A stretch of 64,000 bases of DNA from Archegozetes longisetosus (Eukaryota > Arthropoda > Arachnida > Sarcoptiformes > Trhypochthoniidae): assembly GCA_018873245.2 (NCBI GenBank), contig JAEMBT020000008.1, positions 9,082,238-9,146,237 on the forward strand. The letters run 5' to 3'. Below are positions 1-14,200 of this stretch, one piece after another. The number at the start of each line of letters is the position of its first letter. The stretch's first letter is position 1. Both the position numbers and the translations under genes were made by a program. The notes below the pieces were generated by a model. It saw nothing but the letters and a program-made list of their open reading frames with translations, searched no databases and was not told where the DNA came from.

Positions 1-1099
1 TCAATAGTTGATAACTTTATTTATTCAATAATTTAATAAAATATTTGATCAAACATCTTTGTTCAAACAATTTCAGATTCTCTAGAATCAAAGAATAGGA
101 AGTATTGAAAAACTTTCCTTATCAGAAGGATGTTTCTTGATTAGGATTTCAAACTTACAATCAGTAATGCACAACGCTCGAGTCTGAGGTACTCAACGAT
201 GAGCTCGAGCGACTGATCCCCGAAAGTGTGAATCACTGCTTGTAATACTTTACACGTAATTATATCACAAACTAGTGCTAAAGGGTGGGAAGAATGCAGT
301 TCAAAAAGCAGTTGAAAGAGTTTGAAATAATATTATCTCATGTTAAAAATAAGAAGTGCACTTTATTTCTCCTACAATATATGGACTTCAAGTACATTCT
401 ATGTTTTTAAGTGTCACTTATTTAGTCTAATTTTATGATAACTTCATTAATGCCTTAGAAAAATGTTGTTAGCAAGTTTTCGGTTGCAAAACTCAAATCA
501 TAAACATCTGCAGTTAATAAAACTTTTTAACAGCTTTTAACCTGATATAACACTTTTGTTTATTATTATATTATTTTGAATTTGGCGAGGACTGCATCTG
601 AAGGTTATTCTTATTTTTGAACTTAAATTATTGCCTCAATTGAAGCCCTGTATAAATATTTAACAGATTATTTGTTGCATAATAGTTATGCAAAGTTTTG
701 AATAACCAAATACTTAATGAGCGTATGATGTGTTCAAAAAGCGTACTAATGCATAGAAATTAGATTTAAGCATAAAATCTCTCTAAAAATATATTTTTAC
801 TTCACCTTTAATTAGAACATATTATTTCAACTGAAAAGTTTAATATTTCTAGGCTTTTAAGCAATATTTCAATCTTGGCAAGAATTGCGCCAAAGTTTAT
901 ATTAGCTTAAACTTTCATTTATCCCATCAGTCATTATGAAAACTTTTAAGATTTAAGCGCTTTGCAACATGTTTTATTGAAAATACTGCACTGTTTTTGT
1001 GTATTTTCGTGATTAACCAAAGTTCAGATTGGGGTCAAAAACTAATTATTTAATAAGTGCTAACTATAAGACCATTCATATATCCGATCAATCATTGAA

Positions 1100-1141
1100 T
1101 TGACTCAAATAAAAGCTTAATTGACTCAAATAAAAGCTTAA
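1100..1141. repeat. 21-bp direct tandem duplication
   Basis: Two adjacent identical 21-bp units (TTGACTCAAATAAAAGCTTAA) lie end to end, followed by a degenerate third start. This looks like a simple replication-slippage duplication, with no gene nearby. Confidence 0.75.
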
Positions 1142-1467
1142 TTTACTCCAATAGCTAGATGATTGTAACATTTTCTAGATATTATATGACAACATATTAT
1201 TACGCAAAACATCAAAACATATCAATTTCGATAATGGAGTCAAAAAGTGAATGAATAGAAACCTTATCTGAACATAAGCTTAGATTTAATAACATGAAAA
1301 ATGAATGCATATTAGAAAGTTGTTTAAATGGAAAATAACTGCAATCTATCACTATATGACTGAATAGAAGTCTATATTCAAAAAACAAAATAGAAATGAG
1401 TACACAAAAAAGTGTAAATCAATAAATTTGACTGAAAATAACAGTTAGTATTCGCCAGTACTTGCTT

Positions 1468-1471
<4 letters not shown>

Positions 1472-1553
<82 letters not shown>
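1472..1553. repeat. (CT)n microsatellite, about 82 bp
   Basis: An almost pure CT dinucleotide run of about 41 units, interrupted only at its 3' end by a CG step. Read on the minus strand it is GAGA repeat. It is the longest of five CT/GA arrays in 1.7 kb. Confidence 0.95.
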
Positions 1554-1556
<3 letters not shown>

Positions 1557-1741
1557 CTGAGTGTTTGTTGCTCTGGAGATGAACATTAAATGCTTACTAT
1601 AGTTTGTACAAGTTACATAGTTTTCAACGCGATTATTATAGCTGTAACTGTAATAACCATAACTGCAACCAAAAATATATATAATATTAAATATCCTTCT
1701 CCTGACCTTCAAAGTGAATCATGATTTTCGATACGATTCTG

Positions 1742-1743
<2 letters not shown>

Positions 1744-1789
<46 letters not shown>
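1744..1789. repeat. (CT)n microsatellite
   Basis: A second CT run of about 46 bp, followed by an interrupted CCTGTCTCTCTC tail. It sits about 190 bp from the first array and in the same orientation. Confidence 0.9.
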
Positions 1790-1791
<2 letters not shown>

Positions 1792-1930
1792 GTCTCTCTC
1801 TATTTATTATCGAGCATTTCGTGTCGATTCTTATAAAGTAAAACAAAAATTAATTCGAGTAAATTATCGTTTTCTTGTGAAATAATATTGTGATTCTTAC
1901 AAGTCACGAGTAAATCTTTGGTTTTTTTAG

Positions 1931-1951
1931 CTCTCTCTCTCTCTCTCTCTC
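1931..1951. repeat. (CT)n microsatellite, short
   Basis: A pure CT run of about ten units after a T-tract. It is the third array of the cluster. Confidence 0.85.
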
Positions 1952-2829
1952 CACTTTTCTTTCATATATTATGTAATATTTAAACAGTAGTTCTCCTATT
2001 TTACAATGTCTCGAGACCTTAACCTTCATATCCTCTGACTAATTATTTTTAGTTACATAACATAATACAATATGTAATATGCTTTTCATGTCTGTCTGAA
2101 CAGTACTGCCAGTTGTGTCACTTAAATAATTATTTTCACAGTTTGTATTTCAGAGAATATATGAGTAAATAGAATGACAGCTGAGATAATCAATACGAAA
2201 TATGTTCATATAATTAAGAGTGTATTTAATTGGTCTGATTTTCTATCTATACTATTATCAGATTATATTTATGTTATATAAGTGACCAAACTTCATCAAT
2301 CATAATTAGCTTTCATTCGGTTATATTTAGTTATTAGTTAAATACAGGCTTTCACTTCAAGTTTGATATTGAAAATAAAGTCTCCTTAAATTCGTATCTA
2401 GTCTTAAAATAGTATTTTAAGTAGCTATCGAAAAATATAAGTGCTAGTTAGAGCTAGATTTAATTAATTACTCATATATAAGCTTTGATTTCAAACTAGA
2501 TATCCAAAAGCAGAAAACGTATTTTCAATCATACCTAAAAATAGGGTTAAATTTAATTTATATTCAATTAGTACCAAAAGATAAGCTGTAATTTTAAGGT
2601 TACACATCAAAAAATGAAACAAACTTTGACACCTTTTGATAAAAGCAAGTTTAACAAAAAACACATTTCCGTTTTAGAGATGAAAAAAGATCTGCCACAA
2701 AGTATCATTTTTCTTAAGCGCGCTTTTTGTGTGAAATTCAAGTTTATGTGTACTATATATAACGATATATATAGATATCGAACATTAGATTTCTAGGGCA
2801 TTGTGTTATTGTGTTTCTAATTCATGGCC

Positions 2830-2831
<2 letters not shown>

Positions 2832-2869
<38 letters not shown>
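2832..2869. repeat. (CT)n microsatellite
   Basis: A CT run of about 19 units followed by TTTCTCTC. A short ORF runs through it, but it only encodes Ser-Leu repeats and is not a gene. Confidence 0.9.
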
Positions 2870-2871
<2 letters not shown>

Positions 2872-3096
2872 TCTCTCTGTATTTAAACTTTATATATAAC
2901 ATAAAAATATATAAAGTCAACTTATTCTATAGTGTTTCTAAACGCAAAATACTCTACACGTTGCATATGTCCTTTTCTGTTTTGTTGTACTACTAGTGGT
3001 TTATTGTTGTTAGAACTTTTCCTTTACTAGCACTGTATTTCCCTGTTCTATGGCAACCTTTCGGTGCATTTTTGATGAGATATATCAATAGCATGT

Positions 3097-3123
<27 letters not shown>
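3097..3123. repeat. (GA)n microsatellite
   Basis: A GA run of about 13 units on the plus strand, opposite in orientation to the four upstream CT arrays. The cluster therefore ends with an inverted array. Confidence 0.9.
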
Positions 3124-3127
<4 letters not shown>

Positions 3128-6100
3128 CCCAAAGCAGGAACTGGCCATAAATATTTCCCAAAATAATACCGTACTAAAAATGCGCGCTTTTTCTACTCTA
3201 CACTTCTCTATCTAGTTACGTGTCCTTCTCCTCTCTTATATTTATTTATATATTTTATGATTGGCCTAAAGAGATAATGTATTTGCAAATTATGTGACTT
3301 TTATGTCAGTAGAACTGTAAGAGTTACGCCCTTTCAATGGATGAGCACTTTCTTCATATTGAATTTTTTCCGCACTTCAAAATATTCGGTTCTCAACTAA
3401 ATATAAAGAAGGTTTTTTCGAGTGCGCGAATATTGTTCAATGCACTGTTCAATGATTTATACCAATATTTAGCATCTCTTCCTCTCTATTGTTCGGTTTT
3501 CTTCTTACAAGTGATATTACTTTTAAACTAAATCTATTCGCATACTCAGCACAAGAATCAATCTTAAGATTTCTTTATGATTCCTAATCAAGTACTAGAA
3601 ACAACTGCAGAGTTTTTCAATATAACATGCATTTGTCTAAGAGTTTAGACAGAAATTCTGTAAATCAACAATCAAACTATGATTTGTTTAAGGAACCGAA
3701 ACCAAATTCTGCATTTGAATAATCAGTAAATCAATAGCTAAACAAAGACTAAAGCAAATCTAAACCTAGATTTTCATTTGACATTTAAATAAAGATTGAA
3801 ACACTTTCTAAATTTTATGTTCCAACAAAAGAAATTTGTTTATTACTCAAAACATTTGTAGACATTTTGAAGAATCAAAACATATTTGTTAAAGAATTAA
3901 ATATTGTGTATTCTGCGGGATGTTTGTGTGAATTCTGTAGAATTAATAATAAAAGTAGGATTTCTCGTGAATTAAAAGCTAAGTAAATATAGGATCAAAC
4001 CCAAAACCAAATTGTGGGTTAATAACTCAATACAGAGATTGTTGAAAGATTTTCTCAACCTTATGCTCCAACAAAAGAGACCCATATTTATCACAAGTGA
4101 AGGCCTGTCTCTCAAGTCACACAGAATTTATACCGAATATTACACCTCAAAATACTTGAGGTTCTTATACCTAGTATAGAGTAGGAGTTAAGGGAAGAGA
4201 ATTTTTTATTAACAGACAAAGAAGTTCTCTCCCTTTCCAACAACAATACAGAGAACTATAACTCCCTTTAATAAAGACTCAATAATAGGGGTGGTATTCA
4301 AAAAAGACAGGCATAGGGTATACACATAAATATATCTGAACAAAGAATCACTTTAATAGTAAAAGTCCTACTATTTTTGCGGAAGTTGCAATTCCTTGTT
4401 CAGTATCTCTTTTCGCTTTTCCATCCAATCGGTTCCCCTACTCTTCTCATCACTCACCACATATTTATTTATATAATCAATACCTGGTAGTTTGGAAGAA
4501 GGACCTAACTTAGTAGTAGAGAGGTATGTAGCTGGGACTTTTTTGCAAAGTGAGTCACCCCTCCACTGTGTCCTTGAGGCGCGCGTTTGTATCTGACTTT
4601 GCTAGTTTTTGATTGCCTTCCCTATTTGACGATCCCTTGCGAACCCCTACCACTCTCTCGCATAAAACTGGGTCAAGCACGTGATCACTGCCAAAAAGGA
4701 AGCGAATTTGGGAAGAGAACTAAAAATATTGAGATTCAAAAAGAGAAAAGGGACCACATTTTCTACTCTAATTTATGACTACTCGTTAAAATTTCTTACT
4801 CTCCCTGTAGTTTTGGGTATTTTTGGGCTAATAGTAAAATCATTAATGTTTTATTGAGCGCATAGGCTTTTACTTTTATTTTTGCTTTGAAGAACAAGTC
4901 CATTAAAAATAAATACCCCCTCCTAGAAAAATAAATACCCCTCCAAGAAAAATGTGTTTCAAGGCTATCACAAAATAGGCTCTATTTCGATACCCATATC
5001 TATTACTTGTCTAATTTTTTTCTCTACCTATATCTTCAAACAATACCTATCCTTGTGTTCAAACACTCAGAACAAATATTTGTATTAATTTTTATTTTGT
5101 TCTCTAAATTACATTCAAAACTTATTGATTTTTATATTTTTCGGTTAGTATACTAAATAATTTTTAACTTCATTGACAGGAAATTATTGAATGTGAATAG
5201 CAAACAGGAATTAATTCGTTTACATTTGGGCTTGTCTTCGATTTTTTTTAATCAAATTAGAATTTGTTTTCAGTTATAAAAAGTTTCTACTTTTAGCACA
5301 AAACTGATGACTATTTGTAATAAGTCTGCAAAAGCTATTGAAGAAGCTTGAAATTTGACTGTGACATGAATAAAACTATAATAAAAATAATAAAAACATA
5401 GCAATCTTTCTAAAAGAATATTTTTATGTATAGAATAATAATTTCATCTGAAAAGTAAAAAATTTTATAGCTTGAGAAGCAATCAGTTAGAAATATGATC
5501 GCATGAGTCGGAAATGGTTTGATAAAATCAAAAGTTTTATGAGAATATTTTTATATATAAAATTATTATAGGCCTCATTTTAGTTGCGTCTCATTTCAGT
5601 ACTGAAGTATCCCTTTCTATTAGCCCATAGAAGCTGTTCGTCGGTCTTTTATTTCAAAGTTCTTTTCTATTATAATTATTTATATTAGTTCTGAAACATT
5701 CATTATCTTTTCTCATTGTCTTTCGAGGGCTTTTCTGACTTTCCGTTTGGTAATTATAATGAGGACAAACTGGATATTAGTGATACAACGATTGAATTAG
5801 ATTTTGAAAATTATTTGTTATTCAACTTAACAGTTGTTGAGAGCCGTTTATATCATTCTCAAAGATTTTTGCTGTAAAATCATATCTTATTGGAGATATG
5901 ATAAAAGTCTTAAGATGAGACATTTGAAAAAAATTATAAGATTCTTAATCTGAAAACGAACTCAAGTTTTGAAAATATTTTGTTTTCCAAAACCTGGGAT
6001 ATTAAAAAGTAATGAGATTTAGCTCGAAGTAAAATCAAAGCTTAGAAACAATGAGGATTCTGTTTTTGAAAACATTCTTCAGTTGAAGGTTTTTTTGCTG

Positions 6101-7026
6101 AATAACAACTCATATATTAAGATTTTCAAAAACGCAAACAAAATGATTCAGTTTGTAGATTTCTCGTGTAGTCTAAAAGAATCACAAATCCTTTGATCAG
6201 TTAAAGTTGGATTTTGTGATTCATCTATATTCTGAATGTTATCATTTATTGTTAAAATAATTTCAAGTCTGTTATAAAATTTTAGAAAATAATTTTTGTC
6301 ATATTTATTGCTTTGGTCGTTTAAGGTTTTGTTTTGCAGTAACTATCGCGTGAGTATCCAGTCAAACTTTTGCATTAAAGTGATCAATGATTAGAATCTA
6401 CACTAAATCTTACTGAATGAAGTTCACAGACATGAGAAACTGATATTTTATGCTTACCTTGACTTCAATTTTTGTACTGAGATTTTAAGGAAATATATTT
6501 TTCAAAACAGTTTTCAATTTATTAGTTACAAATTTATTTGTTTTTATGAGTCAAAGACTAATAACTGTTCAGATATTCATTTGTGATGATCATAAAGTGA
6601 GGACTTTTACGATAACTACTAGTTTTTGAGGTCGAGTTTCACTTTCGATGCAATAAATAATGAATAACAAAAGAAAGTTAATGATATAGGTTTTATTGCA
6701 GTGTCTTTTAGTTCATGATAACCGTTATCAATGGTTGATATAATGCTTTTGAACTTAAATTCGAGGTTATTTTTCTCTTTAATTGTCAATTGTCTCCTTA
6801 ATTATAAAACATCATATATTTTAAATCAAAGCTTGCAGAACAGCTTTATTAGTCAAAATTTAAGTTTTCATATAAAAATATCTTAAGGTTTGAAAATGTT
6901 TCTCGAGATATCTATTAAAAAATAATTTTCAGTTTCAAACGTGGATTCAAACTGAAATTATATAAGCTTTTAATTATATAATCCTTAAATCTGGCCAGGT
7001 TTAAAGCACAGAAAAGGTTAATTTAA

Positions 7027-7127
7027 TAGGTATTGCCATCTATTCAAAAATCAAGCGAAAGGTAAGCGAACATAGCGTAGTTCAAAACTAATATCTCAGT
7101 CAATTTGTCAATAGATGGCAATAAATA
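7027..7127. repeat. Small inverted repeat before the zinc-finger gene
   Basis: TATTGCCATCTATT at the left and AATAGATGGCAATA at the right face each other across about 65 bp. It could be a very small foldback element or a regulatory dyad, since it lies about 180 bp upstream of the zinc-finger ORF start. No target-site duplication was identified. Confidence 0.45.
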
Positions 7128-7307
7128 CTTATGAAAAATAAGTCAAGAAGTTACTTTAAAAACAGCTTATCTCTAGCTTAGAAATACTGTTGTTTAACAC
7201 AATTGAACTCTCATAGATTATTTAAAGCGGCAAAAAGATCAACATCATCTTCAGAGCTTTGTAAACATTGAAGTTTTCAATCAATTTAGTCAATAATTAT
7301 ATCAAAT

Positions 7308-7664
7308 ATGAATTCAAAAAGAGGCCAATTAGCTCAAAAGGAAGTCAAGCTAAGTAGCGACGAGTCCAGCAGCGAAGAAGACTTCATGAGTAATGGTATG
7401 AACGGAGACGATTGTCACGAGAAGTGCGTAAAAAAGGTTAAGGTTAGAAGAACTAAGAAGTTAGGCCCAAAACTGTTTTACTGTGCTGTTTGCCAACCAG
7501 TCCGATATTTTAAGAAGCGAAGTGTCTTGGATCTCCACAATAAGTTTGTTCACAAATCTGACCCTTCTCTTTATCGTTGCTTTGCTTGCGCTAAAGAGTT
7601 CGTTACTCATAATCAACTACTTATTCATCAAATGCTTTACCAACATCAGGATCAACTCCTTTAG
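7308..7664 (+). CDS. Small C2H2 zinc-finger protein, 118 aa
   Basis: A single open frame from ATG to TAG. The N-terminal half (residues about 1-60) has an acidic, Ser-rich stretch (SSDESSSEED) followed by a basic block (KKVKVRRTKK) that could serve as a nuclear localisation signal. The C-terminal half has two Cys2-His2 finger-like units: CAVC with a 15-residue spacing to H-x4-H, longer than the usual 12, at about 61-86, then CFAC with x12 to H-x5-H at about 92-114. Two fingers and a basic patch suggest a nuclear nucleic-acid-binding protein, but no specific family was recognised. No splice sites are needed. The gene may be complete, or the last exon of a longer one. Its compositional features make a chance ORF unlikely. 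Confidence 0.6.
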   Translation: MNSKRGQLAQKEVKLSSDESSSEEDFMSNGMNGDDCHEKCVKKVKVRRTKKLGPKLFYCAVCQPVRYFKKRSVLDLHNKFVHKSDPSLYRCFACAKEFVTHNQLLIHQMLYQHQDQLL

Positions 7665-8240
7665 CGTAGAGACCAATTCTTCGCCAATAACTGCTCTTCT
7701 ATTTATTTTCCTAAACCATTTCATTTGTCCTAAACCTTTAGTTTTTGTTTTATTTCTTGTATCACTGTTTTGATCGAATACTTTTTATAGTTATAGTACT
7801 AAGTGCTTACAAAAACTTTAGATTTTTTTTATGAAGATCTCAACTCTGACTATAATCTGTCTTTTGACTAATCATTGTATTATTTCAGATTTATCTGATC
7901 TTTATATATTGTCAAGTTTAAGATTATGTATACTTTGTTTAATTTGTTTGAATTGAAACTTGCATCTTCAGTGAAAATGTTAAGAATTTTTTAGTCTCTT
8001 AATCATGTCTAAAAAATTGTTTTCAGCTCATATTTCAATGAATAGTGTAATCATACTTCTATATTATTGTCCTAAATCAAAAACTAAATACAAATTCATT
8101 TTCTGGTTTCAAAAAACTTAATATCATTGAGAATATGATCAGAACTTTGTTGTCATTAATTGATAGCAAGAAATTCAATGAATAGAAAATTAAATTCTAA
8201 AAAATGAATAAACGAACAATGAATAGAAAGAAAATCAAGA

Positions 8241-11200
8241 CTAATCGCTATCTGAATCAGAACTCGATGAGTGATTAGACTTGTCTTCGTCAACGTCTTC
8301 ATTGCTCTCATTATCAGATGTTTTACTCGATTTTCTATGACTGTCTTCACGTTCTGAATCCGAGTTGTTCTCATTTTCTTCGTCCTCTTGTTTCTGTTGT
8401 TGACCACTATCATTATCGTTATCTTCATATTCAGACATCCTCTTATCATTATCTTCATCTTCATTATCGGACATCTTCTGAGAAGCAGCTGGACTTCGTT
8501 CTACTTCAGAATCGGAAGCAATTCTCGCTCTTTTAGATTTATTTACATTAGAATCAGAGTCACTGCTGTCGTCAGAGCTCTTCATTTGATTGTCATCTGA
8601 TTTATCTATAATTGAGTTAAGAGAAAAAGCAAATGGAAACAGATTAATATTGAAATCCATTTATCTGTCAATCAGTCAAAGTCAATAAACCAAACGAAAA
8701 ATACATAACAATAACAAATCAAAAATTGACATAAAAATTAAGCATAAATACCTTGTTCATTTTCTTCCTCTTCGTCGTCCTGATCAGCTAAGAATCGTTT
8801 TTTGTCAAATTTTTTCAAATTCTTCTTCTTTTTGCGGCCGACTTCAGAACCTGATGAGTCGTTGTCAGAATCGCTCGATTTTTTAGCCTTAGTTTTAGTC
8901 AATTTCTTCTTTTTCTTTCTCTTGGCATCTGAATCACTATCTGAGGCTTCTGAAGATGACTTAGATGAAGAGCCCGATGAAGACGATTGTTTTCTCTCCC
9001 GACTCGGACCTGACCGTCAAAAAAATTATTGAATTAATGATCAAGTTTCTTAACTCTCAGCTGTTTTCTGATTATTTATTAAGACTTTAAAACTTGAATC
9101 TATTTTATCCTATCATTCATTCATCTCTTCACCTGACACCTGATCTCTCATAAAACTATGTTGAACTTCAAACTCTAATCTCATGATTGTTTCGATAATA
9201 ATCAAGACTAGAATCTTCGCAGAATTTACTTAAAAAAATTCTGAAAAATTTATAAGAATTTCGAAGACTTGTTAAAGTTAACGAAATCGAAAAATCGCTG
9301 TAAAACCGTAATTGAATCGAATAAACAAGTTTTACGCAAAAACTATTCAAATGATGAATGAAATCAGTGATAGACCAAATAATTAGTTTATCTCATCTCA
9401 AGTGAATAACAATCAAACGCATAATAATAGGGTTGAACATAAATTGATTACCTGCTTCTTCGTCACTATCATCATCATTGATAATGAGTCTTGGTTCTCG
9501 AGGCATGTCTTCATCTTCACTCGAAGACCCAGAAGAATCGATGTATTCTTTTGACTTAAACCTTCCTTTCTGTTTGGAGGCAGCCTTCTCTTCCAATTGA
9601 TGGATATGAACTTTTTCTTTTCCTTTTTGTTTTCCTTTATCTTTTCGTTCGTGTCTTTCTTTTCGTTTTTTCCTTCGCTCTTCTTTGCGATCTTTACCAG
9701 CATTTTCTTCATCAGATCCTGAACGAGACACTCGTCTTCTTCTTCTCTTTTGTTTTCGTTCACCTCCTTCTCCTTATGTCAGATAAAGAAAACATAATTA
9801 ATAACAAGAATATGAAACAATTTCTCAAATAATCAAACAAATTCTGAAACATTCAAACCTTCATTGAGAGGTCTTTTAATTCGTTCTCTATTCTCGCCAT
9901 CGCTGGAGCCGTCAGTAACAAATCCATCGTCTTCTGCATATTTCTTCGACTTCTTCTTAGGTTTATCTTCAGAAACCTCAGTGAACACTAATTTACTCTT
10001 ACTTTGTTCAACAAATTGCTGTCTCTTTTGAATCAATTCCTGTTCCTGTTTTACTCTCTCCTCTTCTTTGGCTCTCTGTTCTTCTAACATCTTCTGACGC
10101 AATGCTTCGCGTTCTTCTTCTTGTTTTCTGCGGATTTGTTGCTCTTCTTCATCCATTCTTCGAGCTCTCACCACATGATATTGTGCCTAAATATCAAACA
10201 AACCATAAGCAAAAGTATTTTCAAAATATTTTACTAAAACTAAGTTCAAAATCAGAATATAAAAACAATTAAAGGAATAAATTAAAACAAGAATTTGGAT
10301 GAAGTGTATCTGAGATTTTCAATAAAAATGACTATAATAAAGAGTGAACAATCAAATAAATACCTGAGATAACAAGTCCTGACACTGTCTCTCTTCGGCT
10401 TCTGCCAATTGTAAATCAAATTTACTCTTATCTCCATTCTTCTTAAGGAAGCCAAAGTACTTATGTGCTAAGCCTAACTCATGAACGGCAGACAAAACAA
10501 CTCTTAGAGAACTTTTTGAGTCTTCTAAAACACTTGAGGCCAACTTTTGTAAAACAAGAGCCAGGTTGTACAACAAAACCGTATCGTGGGGATTGACTCT
10601 TCGTGCGCGCAGCAACACATTCTTACACTGTCTTAATTTACCCCATTTGAAGTAAGCGCGCGCCATATATAACAATATGTCAGTATTTGTGTGAGAGTAG
10701 AAACGTCTCAGACAATTCTCGTACATCTGTATTGCATTGACGTATTGTTTTTGTTCCACGTAAATGTGTGCGATGTTTATCCAAACGTCGGCGAAATCAG
10801 CTGTTGATTCCCGAACTTGTGAGAATACATCTCGAGCTTCGCTGATGTAGCCTTAAGGATTACATTAATAGGAGAAATACATAATTAATAACAGATAAAA
10901 ATTATAACATAATTCTATACAAGAAAGCAATTTTTCTAAAACTAAATTAAAATTATAGTCAGAAAGCTTTCTCTTAGAATTAGTTCAAAACTCAGGCTAA
11001 AATATAGAAAAATTCTTATAAAATTTGATTAAAAGTGATAAATTAGCTGGAAAACTGACAATTGATTTTTAGACTCAAAGAATCAAAAGGATAGAAACCT
11101 TTATGCGCCAAAACAGATCCAATGCCATTAGCAGCCCAAATATTTTTAGAATCAATTTTAAGTACTTGTCGATACATTTGAATAGCTCTCTCCTGATGTC

Positions 11201-14200
11201 TGCGTTCTTTTTCCTTATCTTTTGTCGGTTGATGCAGTGTTTGAAGCCATACGTTGCCCAAAGCGACTATAGAATAGGTGTCCTGTGATGTCTGTTCTTG
11301 AGCTAATATTCGCTCAAACTTTTTCTGTCCGGGACCCCATTCTTGTTTGGCTAAATGCAAGTTTCCAATTAGAGACCAGGCGTCCGGATGATCCTTCTCT
11401 ACCTATTTGTTAATTATTTAGAAATCAGGTTAAAAACTTCAGTTAATTTTTAGAAGAGAAAGTTTTAAATAGATTATTGAGTACTAGTTTCATCTGAAAA
11501 TCAAATCATAGCTTGATATTTTAAGTAATTTCCAACTCAAAAGTTCCGAACTATTCATAAATTTTGTGTTTTAAAGTTTTCATATTTCAATAGATTTCTG
11601 ATTGAAATCAGTCATCAAACTTTGTATATTATTGAGTTTTGAGACAATTTATTAATCTTATGTCTAACAAATAATTAAAATCATTGGACATAATAGATTA
11701 TTCCTGACTAAAAAGTAATGCTATTAGTTATCAAACCTGGAGCGCTTCTTTAAACCAATCACTGGCTTCGTAAATCTGTCCCAAGTCTCGAGCCATACAT
11801 CCGAGCCTCAGATAGCAGTCAACGTAATTGGGATGTTCTCTCAATATGTTCTTATAAATAACTTCAGCCTTGTTATACTCATGAAGAGCTTCGTGAAGAC
11901 GCGCTAAATTATAGTTAATGGTAACCGAAATAGATTTGAAGTAGTGCTCGTCGTGCTGCATCTCTTCTCGAGCCCGCTTTAGGGCTAGAGTATAGTTATT
12001 CATTGCTTCCTTCAGGTTTCCTAACCGGAAATGAAGAGCCGCTACATTGTTGTAGATCTCGGCCGGAATTTCGTGTTGAGAGGGATTGCGGGAGATTTCT
12101 TTGAATATCTTAATGGCTGTTCCGTAACCATTGAGTGCACCTTTAGGTTAAAAATAAATTGAAGAAAAATGAGACAAGTTCTTAATTAAAGCTTTATTTT
12201 CAGAAAAATACTCAAGTATTCGAACTGCCAAACTATATAATAATCAAGATAAACAAATTTTTAATGAAAATTAGAAATAAATTATTGTTTTATATAAAAA
12301 AGTATTGAAACAGACAGAGTTCTCATATGAATTTTACCTCAAAGGAAAATAAAACTAAATAACCATAATTTAAAACAAATCAACTGAAAATAAGTGGTTA
12401 ATATATAATTTGATTAAAGAAAAGACTGAAACCTTGAAGATCAGACTGTTCCAAGATCTGTGCTAATTCGATCCAAGCTTCGACATCATCGGGATGTTGT
12501 TCAGTGACTTTCTTAAGAAATTGTTTGGCATTGTCGCGTTTAGCCTGATTTTGAGACTGAGCGTATAGTGAGCCCAATATTTTCATAGTTTCGTAATTGT
12601 TTGGATGCGACTTCAGTACTTTTTCAAAGCACTGGGCCGCGTTATCGATGTCTCCCCTGTGGATATACATCTGTCCCAATCCGAAATGCGGTAGAACAAA
12701 CGATGCAGAAGCGAATTGTGTCGCTTGATAGTAGTACTGAAAGGCCTGTTAATTCATATAGAATTTGATAATTGTTAAAACGTGTTTTGAGTGTCGATTT
12801 TGCTTACAGAGATTGAAAAAAATAGAAAACTGTGAAAAATATAGAAAATCTATCAATGGATTGATGGTCTAGTTTTTCCGATAGTGAGATTGTTATATGC
12901 TTAAAGGTTTTTATAAATAAAGTCAAGCCTTGATCAGGTTTTCAAAGAGTATTGGAATGAAGAATCATTTTTAAAGATTGAAAACTTGAAATATTTGTAA
13001 TTAATAAATTAATTGATAGAAAGTTTATATAGTATTAAAAATCTATGAACTAATATATGATTAGGTTGAAGCCAAGACCTGATCATAATCTTCTTGTATG
13101 TGGAAGCTACGCGCCAACTGATAACAACTTTCGGCTCTCATCGACTCGTTCTCTGTATTATGAAAAGCATGAAGTGCTAAATGTTGTACTTTTTGATAAT
13201 CTTTCTTAAAGAAGAAATGATTAGCCAAATGGTTGAGGACCATAGGATGTGTCGGGTCGATAGTATAGGCTTTGGACAGCATCTGAACACCTCTTCGTAT
13301 GGAGTCTGGAGTTTTCTGATTCAACTCAAGTATAGCCAGTCCAACAAGTGCTCCAACGCATTGTGGATCCAAATGAAGAGCTCTTTCGAAGGCGAGTTTT
13401 GCTTTTTCTGGTTTATTCATTTTATAGAAACAATGACCCATTCCTAGCCTTACATTCGCCGGACAGTTAGGGTTGATTCTCAACGCTTTCTTGTAAAAAG
13501 TTAGTGCCAGTTTAGGCTCTTTTTTATTGAAACTTATGCAAGCCTTTCCTGTAAGTTAACACAAAAAATCAGTTATTTTTCCGTTCAGCTTTATCAGCAA
13601 TGCACTCATTTTGAAAATCGAAAGGGGTTCGACTTAATTCCGAGAATCTAACAAAACAATCAAAAATTATAACAAATAACTATCATAAATATTATAAAAG
13701 CAAAATCTGAACTTAAAATAAGTTTCAACTTATGTAATGAGCATTCAAATTGATTCACAAAACAAATAACTGAAGCTAATCGATCAATATTCAAATCATA
13801 TTGAGAGCTTCAAGGAAATAGTAAAATATAACAATAGCTAAGGGTCAATAAAAATATTGCTCAAAAATACAAACCCAGTAATGACGGAATATTATTCGGA
13901 GCCTGATTTAGGACAAAATTGAACTGAGCGTCCGCTTGATCCATCTTATCAGGTTCAGAAAGACAAAAGTGAGCCCTTCCGACCAGATGGTTTGGTTCGT
14001 ACATCACTATCTTATCGGCATTGGTGTAGAGGACAGTCGCCTGAGCGAACAGTTCCCGCTTTCGGTCCCTATTCTTCTCTTTATTAGCTTTTGTCACATA
14101 ATAAGCCGCCAAGGTGTCCAACGCTCGCATTTGGTCTCTTTCATAGTCCTGATAATCAAGTGAGGCATCGGTTCGCGAACTTTCCAAAAGTTGGACAAAA

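Larger units (their letters stand above)
1..7307. other. Gene-poor upstream region
   Basis: AT-rich DNA with no open frame that looks like a protein. The short ORFs here are low-complexity or lack any family resemblance. It holds five dinucleotide arrays, listed separately, a 21-bp tandem duplication at 1100-1141, and a small inverted repeat near 7027-7127. No exon with splice-site support could be recognised on either strand. Confidence 0.6.

Noticed and set aside
1419-1712. 97-codon ORF with an Arg-Glu run
   Set aside because: It translates the CT microsatellite.
8388-9032. Several plus-strand ORFs rich in Phe/Leu/Ser opposite the CTR9 tail
   Set aside because: They are antisense shadows of the acidic and Lys-rich CTR9 exons 10-11.
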